A DNA stretch of 64,000 nt from Saccharomycopsis phalli (Eukaryota; Ascomycota; Saccharomycetes; Ascoideales; Saccharomycopsidaceae), in NCBI GenBank assembly GCA_020342235.1, contig CP073213.1, forward strand, positions 2,086,501 through 2,150,500, given 5' to 3'. Every line of letters starts with the position of its first letter. Within the stretch, counting starts at the first letter, position 1. The position numbers and the translations under genes are program-made. Below are positions 10,113-20,128 of the stretch, piece by piece. A model generated the notes under the pieces. The model saw only the letters and a list, made by a program, of their open reading frames with translations. It did no database searches and was not told the origin of the DNA.

Positions 10113-10199
10113 TCTCCCGGGTGTGAGTCGAACACACGATCTCAAGATAAATGTGAAACATTACAGTCTTGCGCCTTAAACCAACTTGGCTACCGAGAG
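10113..10199 (-). tRNA. tY(GUA): tRNA-Tyr (GTA) with a 12-nt intron
   Basis: The minus strand reads CTCTCGGTAGCCAAGTTGG at the 5' end, pairs with CCGGGAG at the 3' end, and carries GACTGTAA with anticodon GTA (plus strand 10162-10164). About 12 nt of intron (TGTTTCACATTT) follow the anticodon before ATCTTGAGATC resumes, the usual intron site of yeast tRNA-Tyr. The T-arm is GTGTG-TTCGACT-CACAC. A T-run on the transcribed strand follows as Pol III terminator. Confidence 0.95.
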
Positions 10200-12544
10200 G
10201 ACTGAAAACTTTGTTTCACTTTTCTACTGATCACTGGGAAAATCGGTTCATTTTGCTCTATAATCAATATTTGGCGTATTTAATACCTCCTCAGGGAATT
10301 TATGTTCTTGAAGTATATATTGGTACTTCTTTTAATAGAAGAAGGTTTGTCTAGTGTTCATTATTATTGTAAAATGACAGACATGAAATAGACTTATTGT
10401 ACGTAAAATCACGTCTGGTCATTCTAAATATCCACATAACATTTTGTTTGATAGTCTATAATGACCCCAGTGACAACTTTTATAGTTCTCTTAATTATTC
10501 CACTTGTCACAGATGCAGTTCAGTTGGTTTCTTCAGAAATAAAACTCTCTTTGAAGAATTTATCATTTCAAAAGCGCAGTATCATTGACGATTCTTTGAA
10601 ACGACAGTACTGTGAAATGGTTTGTTATTTGCATTGAAAATTGTTTGCCTATTTATAATTCATATACACCGAATGTTTCAATATACTTGCGATATTTCTG
10701 GAAGCTAAACATAGAGTAAGCCATATAAAAACTTGATTCTCAAGGAACTATAATATGTTACGTATCAAAAAGATGCTACAAAGTATGAATAGCGACATAC
10801 TGGAAGAGCATAGTAAACCATCTGAACAGGATGAAAATCTGGTATCTCAAAGTTTTGGGAATTCACCAAACAAGAGAGGAAGCCACAAGTAAAACGGTCC
10901 AATATATCAAGCACCCATTAACCATTGAAATTGATGACCTAGTATAAAATTTATATATATTGTATTACACAATTTCTGCCTTATCCAATCAACCATTTAC
11001 CCTTTATAGTGACCAGTATGAAAGGCCAAATCATTCAATGGAGTAGTAGTCAAGGATCCTCACATCACAATTGAACAAAATACGCACAAACCATATACGG
11101 GTAACAGCTTGGGCGGCGTAATACTGGTAGTGTGAGAGTCTCCTCAACTCAAAAAGTAACATCTGACTCAGTGTTACAGGATAAGAGTCGGTTTAACTCA
11201 ATTCAGTATACGACTGTTCTGCGAACGGGTTGGCAAGTTACAGTCAACCATAAATGTTTAGCTCAGTTAGTTGATGTATAATTCTTGCTATGTGCCTTCA
11301 GTTGCGAATCATTGGCTATGATTGACTGACGTAGGGTCGAGCCTTTTCTTCAGTAGCATAGCTCATGCGTATTCATGAAATATCGACGCTGTTCACTCAA
11401 ATAGTTGCTAGATATTTCTATACCAGTCTATTAGTAAATAGACCAATGTTAATTTTTATAAACAGTTTTATTCAGCATGTCTCAGGTTATATTTCAACAG
11501 AGTAACCACCGGGAATTTGTCAAATTGAAACACGCCAAGAAGTAAGTATACGGAATCTTTGATGTTGTTCAGGAGGACGCAATTGGCCTAGTGGCAACTT
11601 AAAAAATAGTGATTAGTTATTGAAGCTAATATGTGTCATTTACCCGTTCTACTTTGTACAGAGCAAGTCCTTAATTGTACTGGAGGATATCGACACTACA
11701 AAGTCGTTAGCCACTGTATTACCCCACGATAGTACTAGAAATATGAGGCTGTACGTGGACAATAAAACGTGAGAGCGATGCGTAATGTCGGAAATACCAA
11801 AAGAGTAAATGTAGTGCCCAAATTGCAACTAATGCTGCTCAAATGGGATGTTCCATGTACCATTCGTCCGGGTCATTGCAGTATTTTGCTACCTGTCTAA
11901 GACACATTTCTGCAAGATTAGCTTTATTTGACAATACAGATAACTCAAACTGTGACTTGGGAAGCTTGACTGGGATGAAACGGCAAATATACCAATAGCT
12001 TTTTCCTGAGGGGATATCTGCTAATTACTAACATTCGCGAACCATGTTATTTCAATACTACACGTTGTATTATCCTGAGTTGTATTATTTTCCGGCTGCC
12101 GGTTATCTTTGGTAATACCGGCTATAATGAGTGTATTATTGTCTTGTTTTCTTTTGCGTTACCATAGGCAAAACTAGACCCCAAATAACGGAATCCGGAT
12201 GGGAGATGCAGATCCTAAATAGTGCTGTTGATCAGAAAGGCTTCGCCTCTGCAAGTAGTGCTGGTTTGACTGGTTTTCTGTAATGTGATTAGTAGTTTTG
12301 TTTGCATTGTGAGATGTGGGATTTTCGCGGGGAATTTTCCCTTGCGAACCAGTGATTAGTGAGGGCCAAACAAGAATTCATCGTAGGATACGAAAAATAG
12401 TAGTAATTAAAATTAAGAGAACTAAGAAGCGAATGAATGCAAAAAGCCCGGGAGCAGTGTATGTGAAAAAAATGAGTAAAGAGTGTCATGTAGAATTGAT
12501 GGGTATTGGGCCATGGACTTGTTCACCTGAACAAGCCGCCAATT
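10200..12544. other. Long spacer between tRNA-Tyr and the Chs4-like gene
   Basis: About 2.3 kb of AT-rich sequence with only short, frame-switching open stretches. One 22-codon ATG frame at 11477 is followed by GTAAGT and, 120 nt later, TACAG, but splicing there gives an immediate stop. I see no supportable gene, tRNA or clear repeat. Confidence 0.5.
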
Positions 12545-13867
12545 CTATACCTTTGCCTTGCGGAATCCCAAAGAGGAGAGTCTTCCAAACGTTCTCGACT
12601 TGAATTTGCTATCCGAAGATAGAGCAGGCGAGCTCTTGAATTTGCTTTCGGAAGATGGGGCAGGCGAGCTCTTCAAGTCGCCTTCCTTAGTATTGAGCCT
12701 AGTGAGCTTTTCCATCGCACGTGGATACCCAGACTTTGCTGCAGCCTCTAACCACACTAAAGACTGCTTGGAATCTGGCTCGCAGCCATATCCATTTTCC
12801 AAGAAGAAGCTCAACGTGAATTGTGCCTTTGGGTGCTGCACCTTGGCAGCTTGGTCTGCCCAGTAGTATGCCTTTTCAAGGTCCTTTGGTAAGATGTCGT
12901 TACCAATAAAGTACCATGCGCAGAGGCCCAACATACACTCTGGGTCGTGTCCTTCGGCCCCGAGCGAAAAGTATCGGATGGAAAGCTCGGGGTTTGCCTC
13001 CACACCGTAGAATTCGTCGCCGGTTTCGTAGAGCTTGCCCACAATTGCACAGCTCGGGTAGTGTTCTAGAGCAGCCGACTTGCTGTAGAGCTCAAAGGCG
13101 TACTTTTTGTCCGAGATGACCACGTCGCTGTAGCCCGACTCGTATATCTTGGCCAACTCGTACGGTGCTGACTTGGTGAGCTGGTTGGCGTTTTTCGCCG
13201 CTAACGAGAGCCACTTGATGCCCTTGATTTTCGTCTGGGCCTCGGTGTCCAACCCCATTTTCCCGTAAAACGCATAAATGCCCAACTTGTACATGGCACT
13301 CGGATGGTTCTTGGTGGCTGCAATGGTGAGAAACTTGATTGCTTTCTGAGCGTCCCGGCTACAACCTTCACCGGCTTCGTAGCAGCATGATACCCGGTAC
13401 GCCGATTCGACATGGCCGTGTTTCGCTGCGGCTAAAAAGAGGTCAAAAGCCTTTAGGGACGATTTTTTGCCAAGAATGCCGGAGGAGTAGGCGTCCCCGA
13501 GAAGATACTGCGCGTCTGGATAGCCCTTTGCACTTAGTTGGGAGAGCCAGTGGACCGATTCACGCACAAGGATTTTCTGTTTGACGGAGTCAGACATGAA
13601 GTCGCGCTCGGACTTGTTGAGATCAGAGACCACAGACACGGCTCCAGAGGCAGATGAGGAGGAGGCGTCCGACAACGGTTCGCCCAGCGAACTGGTGGCC
13701 TGGGCCTGGATCGAGGTGAATGCTTTTGTAAGGAGGAGTTGAGAAAAGGCGAATATCACCACCGGGTCATTTCCTAGTTTGACCTTTTCCCTGAGCTGGT
13801 CCACGGACTCGTCGCTCAAGTCGGACTTGGACAACTCGTCGATCAAGGTCACTGGTGAAGTGGTCAT
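12545..13867 (-). CDS. Sel1-repeat protein of the Chs4/Skt5 family (short form)
   Basis: A 440-residue protein with about seven Sel1-like repeats (residues 105-395). Its repeat sequence follows S. cerevisiae Skt5 closely: GYPDAQYLLGDAYSSGILGK, AAKHGHVESAYRVSCCYEAG, SAPYELAKIYESGY, CMLGLCAWYFIGND, PKAQFTLSFFLENGYGC. Skt5/Chs4 activates and localises chitin synthase III. Unlike Skt5 it lacks the long C-terminal extension and a CaaX prenylation box; it ends in a repeated SSPAxSSxSKFKS segment and a basic FGRLSSLGFRKAKV tail. It is probably a paralogue (Shc1-like or clade-specific) rather than the main activator. Confidence 0.8.
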   Translation of the reverse strand: MTTSPVTLIDELSKSDLSDESVDQLREKVKLGNDPVVIFAFSQLLLTKAFTSIQAQATSSLGEPLSDASSSSASGAVSVVSDLNKSERDFMSDSVKQKILVRESVHWLSQLSAKGYPDAQYLLGDAYSSGILGKKSSLKAFDLFLAAAKHGHVESAYRVSCCYEAGEGCSRDAQKAIKFLTIAATKNHPSAMYKLGIYAFYGKMGLDTEAQTKIKGIKWLSLAAKNANQLTKSAPYELAKIYESGYSDVVISDKKYAFELYSKSAALEHYPSCAIVGKLYETGDEFYGVEANPELSIRYFSLGAEGHDPECMLGLCAWYFIGNDILPKDLEKAYYWADQAAKVQHPKAQFTLSFFLENGYGCEPDSKQSLVWLEAAAKSGYPRAMEKLTRLNTKEGDLKSSPAPSSESKFKSSPALSSDSKFKSRTFGRLSSLGFRKAKV

Positions 13868-15026
13868 TGCAAAATTTCTATGGAATGAAAATATTTAAAA
13901 GTCGCCTAAATAGAATGTCGTGATACCCGCAGGTATGTATGTATGTGAAGACGTTGGTTCAAATTAAAGTTTCTTGCCAAGCCTTGTTTTCGGATTGAAA
14001 TTGGGCATTCCCAAAGCGGTGCTGACGGGACTCCAGGAAACATGGCCCGACAATATTGTACGCTAATTAAGGTCCGAAAATCCCCCCCGAATTCATCTCG
14101 TCTAAAGCCATGGCTCCATGTGCAAAGGCCAAGACCTGGGAAAATACATGTAGCATGCTGCACAAGGGATGCTTGAAACAGAATTCCGCACCTCCTATGT
14201 AGGGCCTCAGAGTTCAAAACACACCAATTAATTTATGAAATCAACACACATGCAATCCGCACAAATTCAAACAGCAATGGAAATCGCGCCTTTGCCATGA
14301 CGTATAGTCAGACGCCTGTACTACCGCAAGAGTAAACTCCTCGTGGAGAAGGTACTCAACCGCACAGTATAACCCACATGGGGGCATATGCAAGATAGAA
14401 TCCCTAATCAGAAACGTAAGAAATTGCCAAATGAAAAGAAAACTTTCCTAATGCATTGTAATTTGTCAACTTTCTTCTCTACCGCGACATTATGTCGGTT
14501 CCGCCCCAATACAGGTAAACACCATATATATACTTTAGATTTAATTTGAGGAATAGATATCTCTACAGGATATTGCTCAGGGGTATGCAGTGGCACAGCA
14601 CCACTAGGTAACTACTGCGTCTCCACATTGGTACTGGTCCTTTTAAACTTTGAAATAAACCAGAGAAGATCTTCAAATAATTTTTTTTTCCACAACAATA
14701 GCACTGCGTGATGGAGCCACTATCCGGTTGTGGAGAGTCGTGGTTTACTGCATCTGGCAAATCAGGACTGACTCAACCTCAAAAACAAAACAAAAGAATG
14801 GGTATACTTCTTTCGGCATTTATAATATTCCATACATTGTACTCAGATCCAACCAATGTTACCCCAATCGAATAATGGTTGCCCACAAACAAAACTGGGA
14901 CTCTTGTCTGTCACGATTTCTTCATCAATGCCTACAGAAGACTAATCTGTTAAATCATGCACCATCGCACATAACCGAGTATCGATGGAAAAAAAAACAA
15001 TAATACAAAAGGGACTTTGATTAACA
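13868..15026. other. Divergent promoter region, Chs4-like gene to NUP1
   Basis: 1.16 kb between head-to-head genes. A 103-codon minus-strand open stretch (13906-14217) has no recognisable protein features. Poly-A/T runs occur near 14680 and 14990, the latter just upstream of NUP1. Nothing else is supportable. Confidence 0.5.
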
Positions 15027-17375
15027 ATGTCAACAGAAGAGCGGCCTCTATTATATTCTTTGTCGCCTCTTGACCGAGTTAATCTTATACGATTAAAGCA
15101 GAAAATACGACAGCAGAAGTATTACAAGATCCAAAAATTGGGCTATGAGATATCCAAGAAGGAAAGACTAAAGCGGCAACAATTAATAGATCAAATCGCA
15201 CAACAGTCAATTGCAGCTCTTAGCCAATTGGTCGCACCTAGAAAACGGCTTTTAATTACAGATGGATCTAATGAGCCCCTGAAGAAGAAACAGAAACACA
15301 CATATTGCGGAGATTTCAGTTATGATGACGTGATTGACGAGGAGAATAAAAAGCTCAATGAAAATGAGCTGCAAAAAGAAAACTCGTTGTTAGCGCTACA
15401 TCCAGATATTACAGATGACTCAGGGAAAATTACGAGGAGTTCAATATTTGCAAAACGGGATATTCCCCAGCCTCAAGTATCACAGTCTAAATTGGAAACC
15501 CCAGTCAAGAGTTCATTATTCAGTAAACCCTTGGATGGGGCTAGTACAATAAGCCCGGCTAAGCAATTGCTAAAGAAGCCTGAATCTAAAAGCGTACAGG
15601 ACAATGGGTTGTTCTTGAATTCCAAGTTATCAGATAAAAGCGCGGAAACCAAGTCCTCATTGTTTCAAGCCTCCGAGCCCAAGACTTCATTGTTTGGCGA
15701 TAGTCAAAAGACTCCGCTGTTAGGCGAGTCTTCATTGGTAGATGAAAAGAAGACTTCATTGTTTGGAGACAAGCCGAAGATTTCATTTGGAGATAATCAA
15801 AAGACTTCTTTGTTTGGAGATAAGCCAAAGACTTCTTTGTTTGGTGACAGTAATGATAAGCCTACATTTTCGTTTTCCAAAGAGGAAAGCAAGTCACAAA
15901 AAACCGAAGAGCCAAAGACGTCCTTCTCCTTCGGTAAGCCAAAGAATGAAGAAGCTGGTGCTTCTACGATTTTCTCAGGCAAGAATGATACAGCTTCGAA
16001 ACCTGCATTTTCGTTTGGAAATATAGATAAGCCAGTGAAACCTGTTGAAGAGTCAAAGACCAAGCCGGCCTTTAGTCTTGGTAATTCAGAGCCGAAATCA
16101 TCACTATTCAATCCTGCAGAGAAAGAAAACTCAAAACCCACATTTTCATTTGGCGGAAATAAAGAAGGCAAAGCTTTTTCATTTGGGGCCAAGCCGGAAA
16201 CGGAATCAAAACCAACTTTTCTGTTTGGTAGCAAGTCGAATACAGAAGGAAAGGCAGAAAATGGGCACACAATCAACCAACAAAGTTCAGATCAACATAA
16301 ATCATCAACTTCATCTAAAGAGTCCACTCCATTTTCGTTCAGCAAAGCCTCAAGCGAACCGGTTGCTACTGATAAGCCATTGTTTTCATTTAATAAATCT
16401 TCATCAATCGAGCCTTCTGAAAAGAAAACATTTTCCTTTGGTAATACCACAGACAAGAAACCAGAATTCACCTTTGGCTCGTCTAAAGATTCAGAGTTTA
16501 AGGGAAATACAAACACGGGAAATTCTGAACTGCTGTCGTTTAATTTTGGTAGCAAAGAGTGGCCAAACAAATCTCTGGAGCAACCAGCTAAACCTGCATT
16601 TTCATTTGGAGGAGATAGTAATGGTCCTGCAACTAAGAAACCGACGTTTCTGTTTGGAAGTGGAGCGGACAAGAATTCCAATGGTAATAGCTTTGGTGAC
16701 AAGCCAGCGTTTTCATTTGGCAAGTCTGATTCAAATGGAATGAATAGTAAGCCGTTTTCATTTGGTAACACCTCATCTAATTCGTTTGGAAAGGACAACT
16801 CCAACTCCAATATCTTTGGCAACAATAATGATAATGATAGCAATAATAACAACAACAATACCGGTTTTAGTTTTGGCAAGAATGGAGGTTCTGGTATGTT
16901 TTCCAATTCAAACCAGCCGTCTGTATTTGGTAACAATAATGACTCGGGCAATTTTACAAACAAGAGCGGATTCAATTCCCAGCCTGTGGCTCCGGTTCCG
17001 CAGGCTCCACAAAATGGTATCCTGTTTGGGTTTAACAATGGAAATGATAATAATAACGTCAATTTCAATTTTGGATCTGGAGGATTCAACAATGGCGGAG
17101 GCAATAACGGAGGCAATAACGGAAGCAACACTTTCTCATTCAATTTCTCTGGCGGTAACAATGCGAATGGTGGCAATCAGGTGAATCCTGCAGATATATT
17201 CAACAATGGTGCGTCGACTCCAACGCCTACCAACAACGGGGGATTCCAATTTGGAAAGAACAATAACAGCAATGGAAACGACAGCTCGTTTTTCAATGGG
17301 GGTACACCTTCAAACCCCGGAACACCATTGGAGCGGAAGTACTTACGACCAAAGTCGAGAAAGCCAAGAAGATAA
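15027..17375 (+). CDS. NUP1: FG-repeat nucleoporin, Nup1 type
   Basis: A 782-residue nucleoporin. The N-terminal region has a charged helix (DRVNLIRLKQKIRQQKYYKI) and RPLLYSLSP, resembling the RPPLLPILPIQRLRLLREKQ segment of S. cerevisiae Nup1. Basic patches such as PLKKKQKH follow. Residues 170-760 are unstructured FG repeats, first SLFG/TSLFGDxxK, then FSFG, with asparagine/glycine-rich spacers after 580. It ends with a basic tail (KYLRPKSRKPRR), comparable to the Nup1 C-terminus. Nup1 lies in the nuclear basket and binds importin beta. It is shorter than S. cerevisiae Nup1 (1,076) and lacks that protein's N-terminal amphipathic segment, unless an upstream exon exists. Nup60 or Nup2 are less likely. 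Confidence 0.75.
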   Translation: MSTEERPLLYSLSPLDRVNLIRLKQKIRQQKYYKIQKLGYEISKKERLKRQQLIDQIAQQSIAALSQLVAPRKRLLITDGSNEPLKKKQKHTYCGDFSYDDVIDEENKKLNENELQKENSLLALHPDITDDSGKITRSSIFAKRDIPQPQVSQSKLETPVKSSLFSKPLDGASTISPAKQLLKKPESKSVQDNGLFLNSKLSDKSAETKSSLFQASEPKTSLFGDSQKTPLLGESSLVDEKKTSLFGDKPKISFGDNQKTSLFGDKPKTSLFGDSNDKPTFSFSKEESKSQKTEEPKTSFSFGKPKNEEAGASTIFSGKNDTASKPAFSFGNIDKPVKPVEESKTKPAFSLGNSEPKSSLFNPAEKENSKPTFSFGGNKEGKAFSFGAKPETESKPTFLFGSKSNTEGKAENGHTINQQSSDQHKSSTSSKESTPFSFSKASSEPVATDKPLFSFNKSSSIEPSEKKTFSFGNTTDKKPEFTFGSSKDSEFKGNTNTGNSELLSFNFGSKEWPNKSLEQPAKPAFSFGGDSNGPATKKPTFLFGSGADKNSNGNSFGDKPAFSFGKSDSNGMNSKPFSFGNTSSNSFGKDNSNSNIFGNNNDNDSNNNNNNTGFSFGKNGGSGMFSNSNQPSVFGNNNDSGNFTNKSGFNSQPVAPVPQAPQNGILFGFNNGNDNNNVNFNFGSGGFNNGGGNNGGNNGSNTFSFNFSGGNNANGGNQVNPADIFNNGASTPTPTNNGGFQFGKNNNSNGNDSSFFNGGTPSNPGTPLERKYLRPKSRKPRR

Positions 17376-17410
17376 ATATTTATTAAGCGTGTATAGATTA
17401 GGCAAATACA

Positions 17411-18592
17411 TTAATTTTGAAATTTTGGGCGACCTTTTTCGTCAATCAAGGATGTAGCAGCATCCAAAGGACCTTCGCCGATCCCTGTCAAGATTATTCT
17501 TGAGACGTCGAACTCGTCCTTGTCAAAACCGTCAATTGCTGACTCAGAGCCACTTAACTGCTGCTGGCTCAACTTCTCCCAGCCCTGGACGTGGCCAAAG
17601 TACTTGTGTAATGTAGGTAAGATTTTGCCCTGGTCTTTTTCCTGGTAGTAAATGACGGCATTAGGACCGGCGTCGTAAGTGTAAGCAGCAATCAAACCCT
17701 CACCTTTTGCAACGCTGATATCGTTAATGGCGTTAACTAACTTGATGATTCGCCTTGAAGTGTCGTTCAAGTAGAAAATTGGAGGATAAGAGTCAAGGCA
17801 AACCGCGTGGAACGAGTTGGAGTCTTTGATGGTCAATTCGGCAAACTTGCTAAAGTCCTTCTCCAAAATCGACTTCTCCATCTCCTTGTACCGTCTTGGT
17901 ACCACCTCCTTGATTCTGTATTGGAACAAGTCGGACGTCGCACAAGTGATTTGCATGCCGCTTGTAGACGAGGTGTCTTTTTTATCAGCACTGACCACCA
18001 AGATGGCAGCCTTGATCTCTGGCCAATGAGACTTTGGGGCAATTTGGATTGCCTTGGAATCCGATCCATCAGGCAATTCACCCATCTGCCAGGCTACAAA
18101 CCCACCAAATAATGAACGGCACGCGGACCCAGATCCCTGACGGGCAATCTTGGAAATTTCGTCCGGTGACTGCGGTAACTTGTACAATTTTGCAATCGCT
18201 GACACAAAGGCAGCTAATCCTGCTGCAGACGACGCCAATCCCGCTGCAGTTGGGAAGTTGTTCTCAGAAACAATGAGAATGTTCCACTGTGAAAACTTTG
18301 GCAATGAAGAGTCCTTCTCCTCAACCTGGCGACGCAAATCAGCCAAGGTCTTGAGAACGGCAATCAAACGTGGCTTGTCAAGAGAATCTTCCTTCTGGTT
18401 GAGAAACAATTGCGACTTGGTGTAGCTAGGACTGGTCGATACAGTCGTCAAGGTTCTCAAGTCATCCTGGTCCAAAGTCACGGAAATCGACGAGTTGGTA
18501 GGCAAGTTGAGCTTCGTGTCTCGCTTCCCCCAATATTTTAAGGTAGCAATATTCACTGGCGCGGTTATAGAAGCAGTATAAACTTCAGCCAT
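17411..18592 (-). CDS. MVD1: Mevalonate diphosphate decarboxylase
   Basis: A 393-residue GHMP-family enzyme that uses ATP to turn mevalonate diphosphate into isopentenyl diphosphate in the sterol/isoprenoid pathway. It starts with ITAPVNIATLKYWGKRD and SSISVTLDQDDLRT, contains the ATP-binding FPTAAGLASSAAGLAAF loop and the GSGSACRSLFGGFVAW stretch, and the catalytic-aspartate region YTYDAGPNAV. It is full length with no targeting signal. It is convergent with NUP1; the stop codons are only about 35 bp apart. Confidence 0.97.
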   Translation of the reverse strand: MAEVYTASITAPVNIATLKYWGKRDTKLNLPTNSSISVTLDQDDLRTLTTVSTSPSYTKSQLFLNQKEDSLDKPRLIAVLKTLADLRRQVEEKDSSLPKFSQWNILIVSENNFPTAAGLASSAAGLAAFVSAIAKLYKLPQSPDEISKIARQGSGSACRSLFGGFVAWQMGELPDGSDSKAIQIAPKSHWPEIKAAILVVSADKKDTSSTSGMQITCATSDLFQYRIKEVVPRRYKEMEKSILEKDFSKFAELTIKDSNSFHAVCLDSYPPIFYLNDTSRRIIKLVNAINDISVAKGEGLIAAYTYDAGPNAVIYYQEKDQGKILPTLHKYFGHVQGWEKLSQQQLSGSESAIDGFDKDEFDVSRIILTGIGEGPLDAATSLIDEKGRPKFQN

Positions 18593-19694
18593 GGTGGATA
18601 ATAAAAATTACAGTCACCACAATATACATATCAGGGATTATGTAAGCACGCGCAGGTATATACGAGGAACGACGATTCAGGTTCTTGCATCTTGAGTTAG
18701 TTATGTTGAAATATTCAACTCTACTGAGAATTTCTAATCTACCAGCGTCGCTCATCATTCTACATGCCGAGAGTCGTGGTTTCTAGAACCAGGATTTTTG
18801 CGTCCAGACTTGGAGAGTGACACCTTGATTGATTTACCGAGAATACCAGATTCATTCAAAAGTCGCACCTTGAATTTATATAAAGGTCTATATCTCTGTT
18901 GTTACTTATAACGGAGATATATTTGCCAGTCACTTTTTCTTTTTCGCGTCCGTCATCAGTTACTCTTGCTGGGAGTCTTTTGATTTTTGTAATTCTTTCC
19001 ATGTTAGACTCATGATACTCTTGTAATGGCTTCCTGGATATTAAATGCTATACAATGTCCATGACAAATGAATCAAGCATTATTCGGATAACTGGCCCCA
19101 CCTGGCATTGTAAAATAATCAGAAGCTAGTTATCTTGTTTTAAATCGATAACCTACCTTCAATATTTATTGTATACAACTTATTAAGATTAGATATAGGG
19201 CAAATAGCACTATATTGTCAATTTATGAGTGTTAGCGATATCGTTGTGAACAATTTCACCGTATAATTGACATTCTTGGTATTGTTAAAGGAGGAGATAG
19301 TAACAGCTGCTTCAATAGTTGTAGCTAGTTAAAGCAGTCAATAATTTGAGAATTGATTTCACACTAAAGTAAATTTAGAAAAAAATCTAACCCTTGGTTA
19401 CACTAATTGAACAATACCATTTATTGAGCTCAGACACTTTTTTCTATAACAAAAACCGTCTAATCTTCGCTGGTACAACACTTGAAATAGTACAGTCTAC
19501 AAAATTAATTTCTACAAAAAATAAATTCTATTTTAATTCACAAATTGATCTTTGATTTTTCATTATTGTCTCCCTTGATATATCGTATTTCCTGGAATAT
19601 TCAATACAAACTGCATCACCCCAATTCTGTTATTGTCACGTGATATATGATACAAGAATTAAATACTCTTGAAAATAAACTCATCATGTGATTG
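18593..19694. other. MVD1 promoter and spacer to tRNA-Met
   Basis: 1.1 kb of AT-rich sequence with no coding frame of interest. Poly-T runs and dispersed TATA-like stretches (for example GAATTTATATAAAGG near 18874) are present. I see no gene. Confidence 0.5.
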
Positions 19695-19768
19695 GCTTTC
19701 GTGGCCCAGTTGGCTAGGGCGTCAGTCTCATAATCTGAAGATCGCGAGTTCGAACCTCGCCGAGAGCA
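19695..19768 (+). tRNA. tM(CAU): Elongator tRNA-Met (CAT)
   Basis: A 74-nt intronless cloverleaf: acceptor GCTTTCG/CGAGAGC with discriminator A, D-arm GCCC..GGGC, anticodon arm GTCAG-TCTCATAATCTGA with CAT, and T-arm GCGAG-TTCGAAC-CTCGC. The elongator form is inferred from the similarity of the anticodon arm to S. cerevisiae elongator tRNA-Met. TTCTTTTTT follows as terminator. Confidence 0.95.
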
Positions 19769-20128
19769 TTCTTTTTTGCAATCCTTTCCTCTCTAAGGAA
19801 TAGTCCTTGAGCCAGCCTTTTCGTACTATGGTGTAACAATTGGAAGTCAGAGGCTCGCATCAAATGTGAAAAATAGGCATATTTGTTATACCAATGGAGG
19901 TTAACTTGTTTTGAAAGTGGTTCTTTTATTACGACAACGAATGCATTTCATTGTGACTTAGTATAATTCAATAGTTGCGACCGTAGACAAATGTTTTTAC
20001 AGACGACAAAATTTAACACTACATACCTAGAATACATGAGAAAATTCCCATTTTGAAGACTGATTACACATAGCCATACATATTAATTCATTGTTCGTAT
20101 AATGCTACTTAATGTGTATACCACAAGT
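19769..20128. other. Spacer between tRNA-Met and the ILV3 3' end
   Basis: 360 bp of AT-rich sequence with a T-run just after the tRNA. No further feature is visible. Confidence 0.5.

Noticed and set aside
11477-11771. A possible two-exon small gene (ATG at 11477, GTAAGT at 11542, TACAG at 11661, then an open 35-codon stretch).
   Set aside because: Joining these sites puts the second segment in a frame with an immediate stop, and there is no TACTAAC-like branch site.
13906-14217. A 103-codon minus-strand frame upstream of the Chs4-like gene.
   Set aside because: It overlaps the promoter region and its composition does not resemble any protein family.
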